Origin: Desulfobacteraceae bacterium
GTDB taxonomy: Bacteria; Desulfobacterota; Desulfobacteria; Desulfobacterales; JAABSP01
NCBI GenBank assembly: GCA_011390345.1
Contig: JAABSP010000059.1
Location: 1 to 32,252, forward strand
Direction: 5' to 3'
Length of the DNA stretch: 32,252 nucleotides
The notes under the pieces are model-generated. The model was not told the DNA's origin, made no database searches, and saw only the letters and a program-made list of their open reading frames with translations. The position numbers and the translations under genes were made by a program. The number at the start of each line of letters is the position of its first letter. Within the stretch, counting starts at the first letter, position 1. Of this stretch, positions 9,766 to 17,372 are shown piece after piece.

Positions 9766-9777
9766 GGAGGCATACAA

Positions 9778-11367
9778 ATGGAAGTAAACCCGATTGTCAT
9801 CATCGGTGCATTGATCTATTTCGGAATTCTCTTCTGGATCGGCTGGTCATCCCGGAAGGCGTCGCTGGATGCCTCCGACTTCTACGTCGCGGGCCGGAAG
9901 GTGGGCCCCTTTGTCAACGGCAGCGCGCTCGCGGCCACCTACTTCAGCCCCGCAAGCTTTCTGGGGCTGCCCGCGTTCATCTTCATCATCGGCTACCCCT
10001 TCTGGTGGGCACTAGTGGGAATCATCGGCGGTATGCCCATTGCAACGCTGCTGACCGCGGCTCCGCTGCGGAAGTATGCCCCTACCTCTTTTACAGACTA
10101 CTATGAGGACCGGTACGAGACCAAATGGATGCGGCTTGCGGCCGGAATCCCCACCATCATCGGCGGTTTTGCATACGTCATCCTCTCCCTCGTCGGCACT
10201 GCGCTCTTTATGCTGGCGATTTTGAAGATCAACTTCACTTTCTCGGTGATCCTGTCGGCAATTGTCGTCTTTGCCTACATCTACTACGGCGGAATGGTGG
10301 CCACCACCTTCTCCACCGCATTTCAGGGCATCACCATGACCATTGCATCGGTAGTTGCCGCGGCCTGGGTCATCGGCTACTATGGCGGGCTCAACGGACT
10401 CACAGACGCGATTTTGTCCAACAACCCCAACTTCTTCAATCCTCCCTATGCCAATGAGGTGGCTTCTCATAAGCTGGTCGGGATGTGGACCGGCGTGATC
10501 GGCTTCTTCTTTACCTGGCATTTCGGCTTTTCGGCTCTGCCCTACACTGTTGTCCGTTTCTTCACCACCCAGGATATCAAGGCCGCTCGGCGGAGCGTAT
10601 TCTGGGCAGTGGTCGTGGGCGGCGCGATGTACGCGGGTCTGGTCATCATCGGCAGCGGCGCGCGGGTGCTCATCGAGACCCTCCACCCGCTCATGCAGAT
10701 GGATACCATCGACAGCGCCCTCGGCGTCCTCTCACACATGAAGACCGAATACGGCGTGGCCGGGGCATCGGTGACAGATTATTCCATGATCGCGGCCATC
10801 GAGGCATTTCAACAGCCCTTCCTGCTGGCGATTCTCGCGGCCGGTGGTCTTGCCATCGCAATGGCGACTGCGGCCGGCTGGACAATGGTCTTGAACGTCC
10901 TGCTGGGACGGGATCTCATGGGCAAGGTCTTCGGCAGCCCCCTCCCCGAGGAGAAGCCGGTGCTCATCACCCGGATCATGACCGTCATCATCATAGTGAT
11001 CTGCATGCTCTTTGCCTTCAAACCGCCGGCACTGGTGCTCGACATCTCGGGCGCGGCCTTTATCGTGATCCTCTGCTCCTGCGGGCCTCCGCTGGTGCTG
11101 GGCATTTGGTGGGAGCGGGCCACCAAGGCTGCCGCGATGATCAACATCCTGGTGATGACCTTCCTCTCATGTTTCTCCTGGATGTATGCCAACACGGTCC
11201 ACGGATCGGCCCATCTCTTCTTTCTGAACAAGAACATCGTCACGCCGCACCAGTTCTACTGGGTCTTTGTGGGATTCTTCTTCTTCATCGTCCTGAGTCT
11301 TGTCACCAAGCCGTGCAGCGACGAAACCATCAAGAAATACTCCCTCGACCTCAGACCCGAAGCGTGA
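9778..11367 (+). CDS. Sodium:solute symporter (SSS family), probable monocarboxylate importer
   Basis: This 529-residue polytopic membrane protein has about 13 hydrophobic segments. The N-terminal FYVAGRKVGPFVNGSALAAT matches the first core segment of SSS transporters of the ActP, PutP and PanF group, followed by the TSFTDYYEDRY region. These proteins couple Na+ entry to solute uptake. A small membrane protein is encoded immediately upstream, and acyl-CoA synthetases lie on both sides. The imported solute is therefore most likely a carboxylate such as acetate, propionate, butyrate or a branched or aromatic acid. AAGGAGG lies just before the ATG. A terminator-like hairpin follows within 25 bp of the stop. 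Confidence 0.9.
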   Translation: MEVNPIVIIGALIYFGILFWIGWSSRKASLDASDFYVAGRKVGPFVNGSALAATYFSPASFLGLPAFIFIIGYPFWWALVGIIGGMPIATLLTAAPLRKYAPTSFTDYYEDRYETKWMRLAAGIPTIIGGFAYVILSLVGTALFMLAILKINFTFSVILSAIVVFAYIYYGGMVATTFSTAFQGITMTIASVVAAAWVIGYYGGLNGLTDAILSNNPNFFNPPYANEVASHKLVGMWTGVIGFFFTWHFGFSALPYTVVRFFTTQDIKAARRSVFWAVVVGGAMYAGLVIIGSGARVLIETLHPLMQMDTIDSALGVLSHMKTEYGVAGASVTDYSMIAAIEAFQQPFLLAILAAGGLAIAMATAAGWTMVLNVLLGRDLMGKVFGSPLPEEKPVLITRIMTVIIIVICMLFAFKPPALVLDISGAAFIVILCSCGPPLVLGIWWERATKAAAMINILVMTFLSCFSWMYANTVHGSAHLFFLNKNIVTPHQFYWVFVGFFFFIVLSLVTKPCSDETIKKYSLDLRPEA

Positions 11368-11390
11368 TATTGAAGTAAATAACAGAAATC

Positions 11391-11430
11391 TTCTGCCGGG
11401 CGGTTTTCCAATCGTCCGGCAGACCTTTTT
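11391..11430 (+). terminator. Terminator-like hairpin between the symporter and the second acyl-CoA synthetase
   Basis: A 12-bp stem (11391-11402 with 11413-11424; 10 of 12 positions pair) around CTGCCGG/CCGGCAG is followed by CTTTTT. Only about 27 bp separate it from the next start codon at 11458, so there is no room for a separate promoter downstream. It probably acts as a partial terminator or an mRNA-processing or stabilising hairpin inside the operon. Confidence 0.7.
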
Positions 11431-11457
11431 CTGAGAACCATAAAGGAGAATAATCTT

Positions 11458-13137
11458 ATGAATCTACCACAGTATGAAGTCGGCAAAACCACCATTGGTC
11501 AGCTTGTGGACCTGGTCGCAGAGCAGTTCGGCGACAGCAAGGCCTTGGAGTATCACAAGCTGGGCATCAGCTACAACTACAGAGAGTTCCGGGACGTCTG
11601 CAATCAGGTGGCCAGGGGATTCATGGCCCTCGGCATCGACAAGGGCGGACATATGGCCATGTGGGCCAACAATGCGCCCGAATGGGTGCTGACCCAGTTC
11701 AGCACCGGCAAGATGGGCGCGGTGCTGGTGACGGTGAACACCAACTACCGCTCCTTTGAGCTGGAATACCTGATGAAGCAGTCCGATTCCAGTACACTGC
11801 TGCTGATCGGCGGTGTGCGGGAGCCGGACGAGTATCTGAAGGTGGTCTACGATGTCTGCCCCGAATTGAAGGATGCCGAGCCCGGCAAGCTGGAATCGAA
11901 AAAGCTCCCCAATCTCAAAAACGTGATCTTTCTGGGTAAAGAGCGCCATCCCGGCATGTTTACCTGGGACGATGTCATGGCAATGGCCGACCAGGTGAGT
12001 GACGAGGAGCTGGCCGAGCGCCAGAAGAGCCTGGACCCGGACGATGTAATCAACATGCAGTACACCTCGGGAACCACGGGATTTCCCAAGGGCGTCATGC
12101 TCACCCACACCAACCTGATCGGCAACGCCAAGAGCCTCGGGGAGTGCATGAACCTCTCGGAAAAAGATACCATGTGCATTCCGGTTCCCTTCTTCCACTG
12201 CTTCGGCTGCGTGCTTGGGACCCTCACCTGCGTGGTTTCCGCGGCCGCGATGGCCCCGGTCGTGGCCTTCAAGCCCGTGGACGTGCTGGAGACTGTTGAA
12301 GCCTCTAAATGTACCGCGCTCCACGGCGTACCGACCATGTTCATCGCGGAACTGGAGGAGATGAAGAAGAAGAAGTATGACACCTCCCATCTCCGCACCG
12401 GGATCATGGCCGGCTCCCCCTGCCCCATCGAGGTGATGAAGCAGGTGGTCAACGACATGGGTGCCGGCGAGATGTGCATCACCTACGGCCAGACCGAGGC
12501 CTCGCCGGGGATCACCATGACCCGGACCTCCGACTCCCTGGAGCGGCGGGTCTCCACCGTGGGCAAAGCCCTGCCGAACGTAGAGGTGAAGATCGTATCC
12601 CCCGAGACCGGCGAGGAGGTCTCCAGAGGCACACAGGGCGAACTCTGCACCCGGGGCTACCATGTCATGAAGGGGTATTACAAGATGCCCGAGGCCACCG
12701 ACGCCGCTATCGACAAGGACGACTGGCTCCATACCGGGGATCTGGCCATCATGGATGAGGACGGCTACTGCAAGATCACGGGCCGGATCAAGGACATGAT
12801 CATCCGGGGCGGTGAGAACATCTACCCCAGAGAGATCGAGGAGTTCCTCTACACCCATCCCAAGATCAAGGATGTTCAGGTGGTGGGCATACCGAGCCGG
12901 AAATACGGCGAGGAGGTCGCGGCCTTTGTCCAGATCAAGGAGGGGGAGAGCGCCACGAACGAGGAGATGCGGGAGTACTGCAAGGAGAAGATCGCCTTTC
13001 ATAAGATCCCGGCCTTCTTCCTCTTTGTGGATGAGTATCCGACCACCGCGAGCGGAAAGATCCAGAAGTACAAGCTCAGGGAGCAGGCCACCAAGGAATT
13101 GCAGCGGGAAGAGGATGAAGGCATCCAGACCGCGTGA
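11458..13137 (+). CDS. AMP-forming fatty-acyl-CoA synthetase (ACSF2/FadD-like)
   Basis: This 559-residue ANL enzyme has the phosphate loop QYTSGTTGFPKG (about 201-212), YGQTEASP, the TGDLAIMDEDGY block, GGENIYPREIEE and the adenylation lysine K534 in ASGKIQK. The N-terminal pattern and the MLTHTN continuation resemble ACSF2-type medium- to long-chain acyl-CoA ligases. It differs clearly from the synthetase at 7840, so it is not a recent duplicate. AAGGAG precedes the ATG. It follows the symporter after an intercistronic hairpin and ends with a strong inverted repeat. Likely role: activation of a second acid class in the same degradation pathway. Confidence 0.91.
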   Translation: MNLPQYEVGKTTIGQLVDLVAEQFGDSKALEYHKLGISYNYREFRDVCNQVARGFMALGIDKGGHMAMWANNAPEWVLTQFSTGKMGAVLVTVNTNYRSFELEYLMKQSDSSTLLLIGGVREPDEYLKVVYDVCPELKDAEPGKLESKKLPNLKNVIFLGKERHPGMFTWDDVMAMADQVSDEELAERQKSLDPDDVINMQYTSGTTGFPKGVMLTHTNLIGNAKSLGECMNLSEKDTMCIPVPFFHCFGCVLGTLTCVVSAAAMAPVVAFKPVDVLETVEASKCTALHGVPTMFIAELEEMKKKKYDTSHLRTGIMAGSPCPIEVMKQVVNDMGAGEMCITYGQTEASPGITMTRTSDSLERRVSTVGKALPNVEVKIVSPETGEEVSRGTQGELCTRGYHVMKGYYKMPEATDAAIDKDDWLHTGDLAIMDEDGYCKITGRIKDMIIRGGENIYPREIEEFLYTHPKIKDVQVVGIPSRKYGEEVAAFVQIKEGESATNEEMREYCKEKIAFHKIPAFFLFVDEYPTTASGKIQKYKLREQATKELQREEDEGIQTA

Positions 13138-13149
13138 TGCAGCCTTTTT

Positions 13150-13177
13150 GATTCAGCCGGGGATTTCCGGCTGAATC
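13150..13177 (+). terminator. Perfect inverted repeat after the second acyl-CoA synthetase gene
   Basis: An 11-bp perfect stem (GATTCAGCCGG with CCGGCTGAATC) encloses a 6-base loop, 12 bp after the stop codon. The bases immediately downstream are C-rich, and a T-rich run only appears some 20 bases later. It is probably a terminator or 3' mRNA stabiliser that ends the 5857-13137 unit. Confidence 0.6.
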
Positions 13178-13228
13178 CCCCACCCTGCCCTTTGTTTTTC
13201 TGCTGATAAGGAACAGAAAGAGACATTG

Positions 13229-14242
13229 ATGACACTGATGCCCCCTGCCCCCTCCCATATCCGATCGAGACTTCGTTTTCCTCCGGGAGGGGATCGCGCG
13301 GCCGAAAACGGATTTCGGATCGTCACCGGCGCCATGATGGCCGCAATGGCCCGAAAGGATATTCATCTCTACGGCCATAGCCTGAAGGTGGCCGAATACG
13401 CTGCCATTGTCGGTAATGAAGTCGGCCTTCCCGAAAGTGAGATCGCAGCCCTATACTATGGAGGACTTCTCCACGACATTGGCAAGGTCGGTCTTCCTGC
13501 TGCGCTGCTTAAACAGTTGGGAAATCTGAATCGGGAGGAGTTCCTTCTCTTCAAACGACATCCGCTTCTGGGTAGCAATGTCTTGAAGCCGTTTCGCTTC
13601 TACGAAACCATTGCGCCCCTGGTGAGGGATCATCATGAGCGGCCAGACGGCTCCGGATATCCGGAACGGAAAAAGAAAAGAGCCATTCCGGCAGGAGCGA
13701 GGATCATCGCGATCTGCGACGCTTTCGATGCCATGATTTCCGAGCGGCCCAACCGTGATCCTATGAAAATTGCCGCGGCCGTGGCACAACTGCGGACCCA
13801 TGCGGGAACTTTATTCGATCACCATCTGGTCGATGCATTTGTGGCCATTTTGCGGAAAACGCCGGAGATCGCAGTTCCTTTCACCATAGCGGGAATGGGA
13901 AAATCTGAAAAGAAGGCAGAGAAAATATTGGCTTCACCGGAAAACCGTCAGATCATAACTGATGCGGGAATCCTCTACCCCCGGGAGGATGTCTGTGGGG
14001 CCATCGGCAGGCTGCGCCGGAATTTCGGGGTTCTCTATGACCGCAACTGCGTCAATGCGGTCATCAATGCGCTGCTGCACCACCCGGATGAGATTCTTCC
14101 CTTCCTGATGCCGGAAAATGAAATGAAAGAAGCGGATGACCTCGAGGAATTATCGGAGCTGACCTTCAGAGGGCAGCGCCGGAAACTGACGGCAAAGGGC
14201 AGAATCTGCATGGACCCGCCCTGCGGAATACTGCCCTCATAG
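13229..14242 (+). CDS. HD-GYP domain protein (probable c-di-GMP phosphodiesterase) with duplicated C-terminal module
   Basis: The 337-residue reading starts at the ATG at 13229; an in-frame TTG lies one codon earlier. The HD-GYP domain (about 35-215) is intact, with H50, HD at 82-83 plus K86, H111, HH at 135-136, and GSGYP at 141-145. These are the metal and c-di-GMP residues of the family. No receiver, PAS or membrane segment is visible, so the input signal is unclear. The segment 183-220 (LRTHAGTLFDHHLVDAF) is echoed at 257-293 (LRRNFGVLYDRNCVNAV), a diverged internal duplication of the helix that normally ends HD-GYP domains. The gene ends 9 bp before the stop of a convergent gene. Confidence 0.9.
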   Translation: MTLMPPAPSHIRSRLRFPPGGDRAAENGFRIVTGAMMAAMARKDIHLYGHSLKVAEYAAIVGNEVGLPESEIAALYYGGLLHDIGKVGLPAALLKQLGNLNREEFLLFKRHPLLGSNVLKPFRFYETIAPLVRDHHERPDGSGYPERKKKRAIPAGARIIAICDAFDAMISERPNRDPMKIAAAVAQLRTHAGTLFDHHLVDAFVAILRKTPEIAVPFTIAGMGKSEKKAEKILASPENRQIITDAGILYPREDVCGAIGRLRRNFGVLYDRNCVNAVINALLHHPDEILPFLMPENEMKEADDLEELSELTFRGQRRKLTAKGRICMDPPCGILPS

Positions 14243-14251
14243 GAAAAATAC

Positions 14252-15262
14252 TCAGGGGTCGACCCGCTCCACGATAAAATCTTCCGGTGCAAAAAACTGC
14301 TCCGGAATGTCGGGGTCGCCCGGGTCGTTTATGTCCTTTTTGTCCTTTGAGTCCTTTAACACTGCGCTTTTCAGCACCATGGTCTCGGTCTTGATCCGCT
14401 TTTTGACGGTCTTTTCCGCGTCGGTTCCCACATTGGAAACATAGATGGCATCCAACGTCAGCAGGTGCTTCACCGGATACCCTTTTGCCGTATCCAGTCT
14501 ATCCCGGATCGGGTCCAAAGAGCCTTTCCAGTATCTTAAAATCAGGTTCAATTTCCCCAGCCGCTGAGCATCCAGCCCGATCCTTTCTCCGAGCTTCCGG
14601 TGAAATTCATGGTACTGCTCCAGACCGGGAACCTCTTCGGAAACCCATACATCCTGAAAGACCTCTGTGATGCTCTGGGAATTCTTCTTCTTGTCGATGG
14701 TTTTCATCCGCAGCTCTGCCCGGATACGCCGGCAGGGGTAGCCCTCGATGGTCTCCGTTTCCGGAAAGACCTGCAGGATAAGTTCCGGTTCGGCCACCTC
14801 GTAGCGCTCTTTCAGGATCTCCTCCACGGTCTCCTGCTGTTTTTCGAGCTTGGGAATCCATGCGGTATCGGCCAGTTGGTCCAGGGGGTAGATCAGCACC
14901 TTGTTTCGGTACCAGTTGACCTCCCGGATCTGTTCTTCCTTTAAGAGAAACTGGGCCGTGAACCGCTCTTCTTTCACCTTGCCGAAGATCCGCTTCATCC
15001 AGCTTCCGGTGTAGCGGGTGGTGCGGTCCGTGTACATGGCGTCTTCGGTGTAGAGGATCTCGATGAGGGCCTGCTGTTCTCCTAAGAAGTATTCATCTAT
15101 GGTGTACTGGTGGACGTAGTGGACAGAATGGACAGAATGGACGTCGGCCGCGGCCGGAGAAATCCAGAAAACCATCCAGATCATGACCCAGGCCATCACC
15201 CCGATAATAATTTTGGTCATAACTTTGGTCATAATTCCGGCAGCCTTTCTTGAAAGCCTCAT
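14252..15262 (-). CDS. Exported protein of unknown function (possibly DUF4412/LolA-like fold)
   Basis: The start chosen is the ATG at 15262, whose ATGA overlaps the stop of the upstream small gene. This gives 336 residues. Residues about 10-33 form a hydrophobic signal or anchor segment ending near SPAAADV. The rest is a secreted domain with EGYPCRRIRAEL and DVWVSEEVPGLEQYHEF, a pattern seen in outer-membrane-lipoprotein-sorting-like and DUF4412-like proteins; the match is weak. The segment just after the signal is VHSVHSVHYVH and the C-terminal region reads KDSKDKKDINDPGDPD. Both are encoded by 9-bp phased repeats that also occur between genes. I do not recognise a specific function. Confidence 0.7.
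   Translation of the reverse strand: MRLSRKAAGIMTKVMTKIIIGVMAWVMIWMVFWISPAAADVHSVHSVHYVHQYTIDEYFLGEQQALIEILYTEDAMYTDRTTRYTGSWMKRIFGKVKEERFTAQFLLKEEQIREVNWYRNKVLIYPLDQLADTAWIPKLEKQQETVEEILKERYEVAEPELILQVFPETETIEGYPCRRIRAELRMKTIDKKKNSQSITEVFQDVWVSEEVPGLEQYHEFHRKLGERIGLDAQRLGKLNLILRYWKGSLDPIRDRLDTAKGYPVKHLLTLDAIYVSNVGTDAEKTVKKRIKTETMVLKSAVLKDSKDKKDINDPGDPDIPEQFFAPEDFIVERVDP
14315..14353. repeat. 9-bp phased GTC(C) repeat inside the 3' end of the exported-protein gene
   Basis: GTC begins at 14315, 14324, 14333, 14342 and 14351, exactly 9 bp apart; the last three units are GTCCTTT followed by two variable bases. On the coding strand this is an AAAGGAC-type repeat encoding KDSKDKKD. The same GTCC/GGAC phase recurs at 15112-15142 and 22939-22980. 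Confidence 0.7.
15112..15142. repeat. 9-bp phased GGAC repeat inside the 5' end of the exported-protein gene
   Basis: GGAC begins at 15112, 15121, 15130 and 15139; the unit is TGGACAGAA or TGGACGTAG. It encodes the VHSVHSVHYVH stretch right after the signal segment on the minus strand. Confidence 0.7.
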
Positions 15263-15498
15263 GCCCCGAGAACCTTCTGATGTAGATAGGAGAGGCCGAA
15301 CATGGTCAGCAGCGGAATTCCGATGCCGAAGAGATTGCCCCATAAGATACTCTTTCCCGGGTCGAAGCCGTAGGGTTTGGTAAAATAGAGAATAAAATTG
15401 ATCCCGACGCCGATGAGCAGATAGGTGATATACCACATCCGCTTCCGATTCTCCCATCGGATCAGGCGTGCTCTGGTCGCTTCATCAAGCTCTTTCAT
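15259..15498 (-). CDS. Small two-helix membrane protein, function unknown
   Basis: This 79-residue protein has a charged N-terminus (MKELDEATRARLIRWENRKR). Two hydrophobic segments follow, about 22-39 and 50-72, joined by a loop containing KPYGFDPGKS. The family is not recognised. A GGAG site precedes the ATG. Its TGA overlaps the ATG of the exported-protein gene by 4 bp (ATGA), so the two products are probably translationally coupled and may act together in the envelope. A 20-codon reading frame with a strong ribosome site overlaps its start. Confidence 0.75.
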   Translation of the reverse strand: MKELDEATRARLIRWENRKRMWYITYLLIGVGINFILYFTKPYGFDPGKSILWGNLFGIGIPLLTMFGLSYLHQKVLGA

Positions 15499-15547
15499 TC
15501 TTCTGACTCCGTACTTTTGAAATATATAGCAAACACTGGTTTTTCAT
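15485..15547 (-). CDS. Possible 20-residue leader peptide
   Basis: An ATG at 15547 is preceded by AAGGAG at ideal spacing and opens a 20-codon frame, MKNQCLLYISKVRSQKNERA. The frame ends 14 bp inside the next gene, which is in another frame. The strong ribosome site suggests it is translated and could couple translation to the small membrane protein at 15498. No similarity is recognised; it may be non-functional. Confidence 0.3.
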   Translation of the reverse strand: MKNQCLLYISKVRSQKNERA

Positions 15548-15602
15548 GGTCTTTCTCCTTAAAAAGAGCCTGAATTTCTATCACAGCTCTTTCCTCAGCG
15601 CA

Positions 15603-15659
15603 ATCGAAAAATAAAACGGGCCGGGGAATCGACAGGAAGCAGCGATCCCCCGGCCCGTT
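15603..15659 (-). terminator. Strong terminator for the DNase-fold protein gene
   Basis: A near-perfect 17-bp stem (15615-15631 with 15643-15659, built on AACGGGCCGGGG) has an 11-base loop. Read on the minus strand it is followed by TTTTATTTTT. It lies about 25 bp after the stop at 15685 and matches a classical intrinsic terminator in that direction. Confidence 0.88.
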
Positions 15660-15684
15660 CATTTCAGAACGATTCGAATCCGCG

Positions 15685-17127
15685 CTACCGGAAAAGCGCT
15701 CCGATAAAGCACTCATACCAGTCTTCATCGTCATCGCCGCCATCCACTGTATCGGTCATGGGCGGTGTGACGACAGGGTTGGCCGGATCATCGTGTCCCG
15801 TGTAGAAACTGGCCCAGAGAAGCGGATCATCTCCGATGGCATCGGCCAGTTCCGGGGCGATTTCCAGCCGCTCATCCCAGTCAAAGACCTCTTTCATATA
15901 GGTATAATCCTCCAGCGTCGTGGAGATGATCACATCATAGGTGCAGCCCGCGTCCGTATCGGCTGCATGATTGCTCACCAGCCAGTGGTATGCCGGCCCT
16001 TTCAAGGGTCCTGTGGCATTTGCCGGGCTGAAGTAGCCGCAATCTGCAGTAAGACTGCCGACAATCAGGAAATGACCGGCTTCGGGAAAGCGGTTCCGGG
16101 CATCATTGACCACTGCGGAGAGGGCGCTGATCTCGGAAAGGCCGGCCGCGGGATCGACATGGATATTGATCACCGTCAGGTCCAGATCGCCCCGAACCGA
16201 TGTGAAGCGCATCACCAGAGGCTCATGGGTGAAAAGGTCTTCAGTGTCCGAAAAGATATAGGGGTCCGGAACAACCGAGACACTGTCGGTCTGATAAAAG
16301 AAGGCATACCGGCGCTTCCGTGCTTCCGAACCATAAGCATGGGTCATCACCTGGCTGTAATCGTTGCCGTTAGCATCCATAAGCCGCTCCAGTTCGGCAG
16401 CCATCGTCTCTGCGGCCGGATCGATCTCCTGGAGGGCAATGATGCTGAACCGGCGAAGTATATCGGCAAGAAGGTTTACCGCGGCCGAATCGGCCGAAGG
16501 ATCGAAGCCGTTGAGATTGAAGGTGGCAAGGGTCAGGGTTTCGGGAATTTCACCGGGGCCGTAGGGGGACGGCGGAATGGTGGTGGTGGTTACGGGCGTA
16601 TAGAGGGTGGTGGAAGTGGTGGTTGTCGTGGTCGAGATTCCAAGGGTGGTGGAAGTGGTGGTGATGACAATGGGCGGAAGCGTTGTTGTCGTAGTGGTTG
16701 TGGTCGGAGCCGTTGTCGTCGTGGTCTCGTCCCCTTGGGTTGTGCTGGTACTCTCACCGGTTGTGGTGGTTTCCCCGCCGGTGGTTGTGGTGGTTGTATC
16801 TTCGGCGGTGGTGGTGGTCGTATCCGCTTCCGTGGTGGTGGTCGTGTCCGCTTCCGTGGTGGTGGTCGTGTCCGCTTCCGTTTCCGTGGTGGTCGTCGTG
16901 TCCGCTTCCGTGGTGGTCGTCGTGTCCGCTTCCGTGGTGGTCGTCGTGTCCGCTTCCGTGGTGGTCGTCGTGTCGGAAGTAGTGGTAGATGTCTCGGTTG
17001 TCGTCGTGGTGGTATCCTGCGCGCCTGCTGTCGGACAGATCAGCAAAAAGCCCAGAAAGAAAATCAGCACAAAACAGATTCCGATTCCCTTAATCCTCTT
17101 ACAGCGGATAACAGCAGCCTTTTCCAT
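15685..17127 (-). CDS. Secreted Thr-rich protein with a degenerate DNase I-like (endonuclease/exonuclease/phosphatase) domain
   Basis: This 480-residue protein starts with a signal peptide (about 1-36). A very Thr-rich segment follows (about 39-185), including six EADTTTTT-type units. A DNase I-fold domain covers about 196-445. Recognisable motifs are TFNLNGF (N204), LQEIDP (E234), RYAFFYQTD, INIHVDP (H323) and CTYD (D398). The motif usually written GDFNAD reads GSLTAD at 357-362, so the catalytic Asp and Asn are Ser and Thr. The final SDH motif appears as GHDDP. Catalysis is therefore doubtful, and a binding role is possible. GAGGGGGAGAG precedes the ATG. The Thr-rich segment is a likely extracellular linker. 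Confidence 0.85.
   Translation of the reverse strand: MEKAAVIRCKRIKGIGICFVLIFFLGFLLICPTAGAQDTTTTTTETSTTTSDTTTTTEADTTTTTEADTTTTTEADTTTTTETEADTTTTTEADTTTTTEADTTTTTAEDTTTTTTGGETTTTGESTSTTQGDETTTTTAPTTTTTTTTLPPIVITTTSTTLGISTTTTTTSTTLYTPVTTTTIPPSPYGPGEIPETLTLATFNLNGFDPSADSAAVNLLADILRRFSIIALQEIDPAAETMAAELERLMDANGNDYSQVMTHAYGSEARKRRYAFFYQTDSVSVVPDPYIFSDTEDLFTHEPLVMRFTSVRGDLDLTVINIHVDPAAGLSEISALSAVVNDARNRFPEAGHFLIVGSLTADCGYFSPANATGPLKGPAYHWLVSNHAADTDAGCTYDVIISTTLEDYTYMKEVFDWDERLEIAPELADAIGDDPLLWASFYTGHDDPANPVVTPPMTDTVDGGDDDEDWYECFIGALFR
16811..16975. repeat. 24-bp minisatellite encoding EADTTTTT units
   Basis: TCCGCTTCC (plus strand) recurs at 16823, 16847, 16871, 16901, 16925 and 16949. The spacing is 24, 24, 30, 24 and 24 bp; the 30 comes from a 6-bp insertion (TTTCCG). 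The array keeps the reading frame and is expected to vary in copy number between strains. Confidence 0.9.
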
Positions 17128-17332
17128 CTCTCCCCCTCGTCGCAGTGTTTGGTTTGGTCTAAATCAACAGCAAGGCTTTGCCGATTTTTTCTCATAATCA
17201 TCCTCAAATAATTTTGATATTTTACTATATCCGCGCTCCTTTTCAGAGTCAAGAAAAAGCGTGAGAGTTAGCCGTTTAAAAATCGTTTGACAAACTCAAT
17301 TTCTTTTGAATAGAATTGGCCGGTCGCAGAGA

Positions 17333-17350
17333 TTGAGTGCTCGTTATTCA
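17333..17350. promoter_or_regulatory. Candidate TetR site resembling the 5544 operator
   Basis: TTGAGTGCTCGTT at 17333-17345 matches the reverse complement of the 5544 palindrome (TTGAGCGCTCGTT) at 12 of 13 positions, then continues ATTCAA where the latter has CAA. It lies about 140 bp upstream of the acyl-CoA ligase start. Confidence 0.45.
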
Positions 17351-17372
17351 ATGAATTCCGTTTGTCCGATTT

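Noticed and set aside
7702-9777. Minus-strand frame of 691 codons opposite the first acyl-CoA synthetase
   Set aside because: It spans several real genes and contains no motif; it is a shadow of the synthetase frame.
15495-15743. Minus-strand 82-codon frame between the DNase-fold gene and the small membrane protein
   Set aside because: It runs straight through a strong terminator hairpin and has no ribosome site or recognisable domain.
16607-17197. Val-rich plus-strand frame and possible CRISPR-like array
   Set aside because: The regular 24-bp units are coding repeats for Thr-rich sequence on the minus strand. There are no unique spacers between repeats, so it is a minisatellite and not CRISPR.
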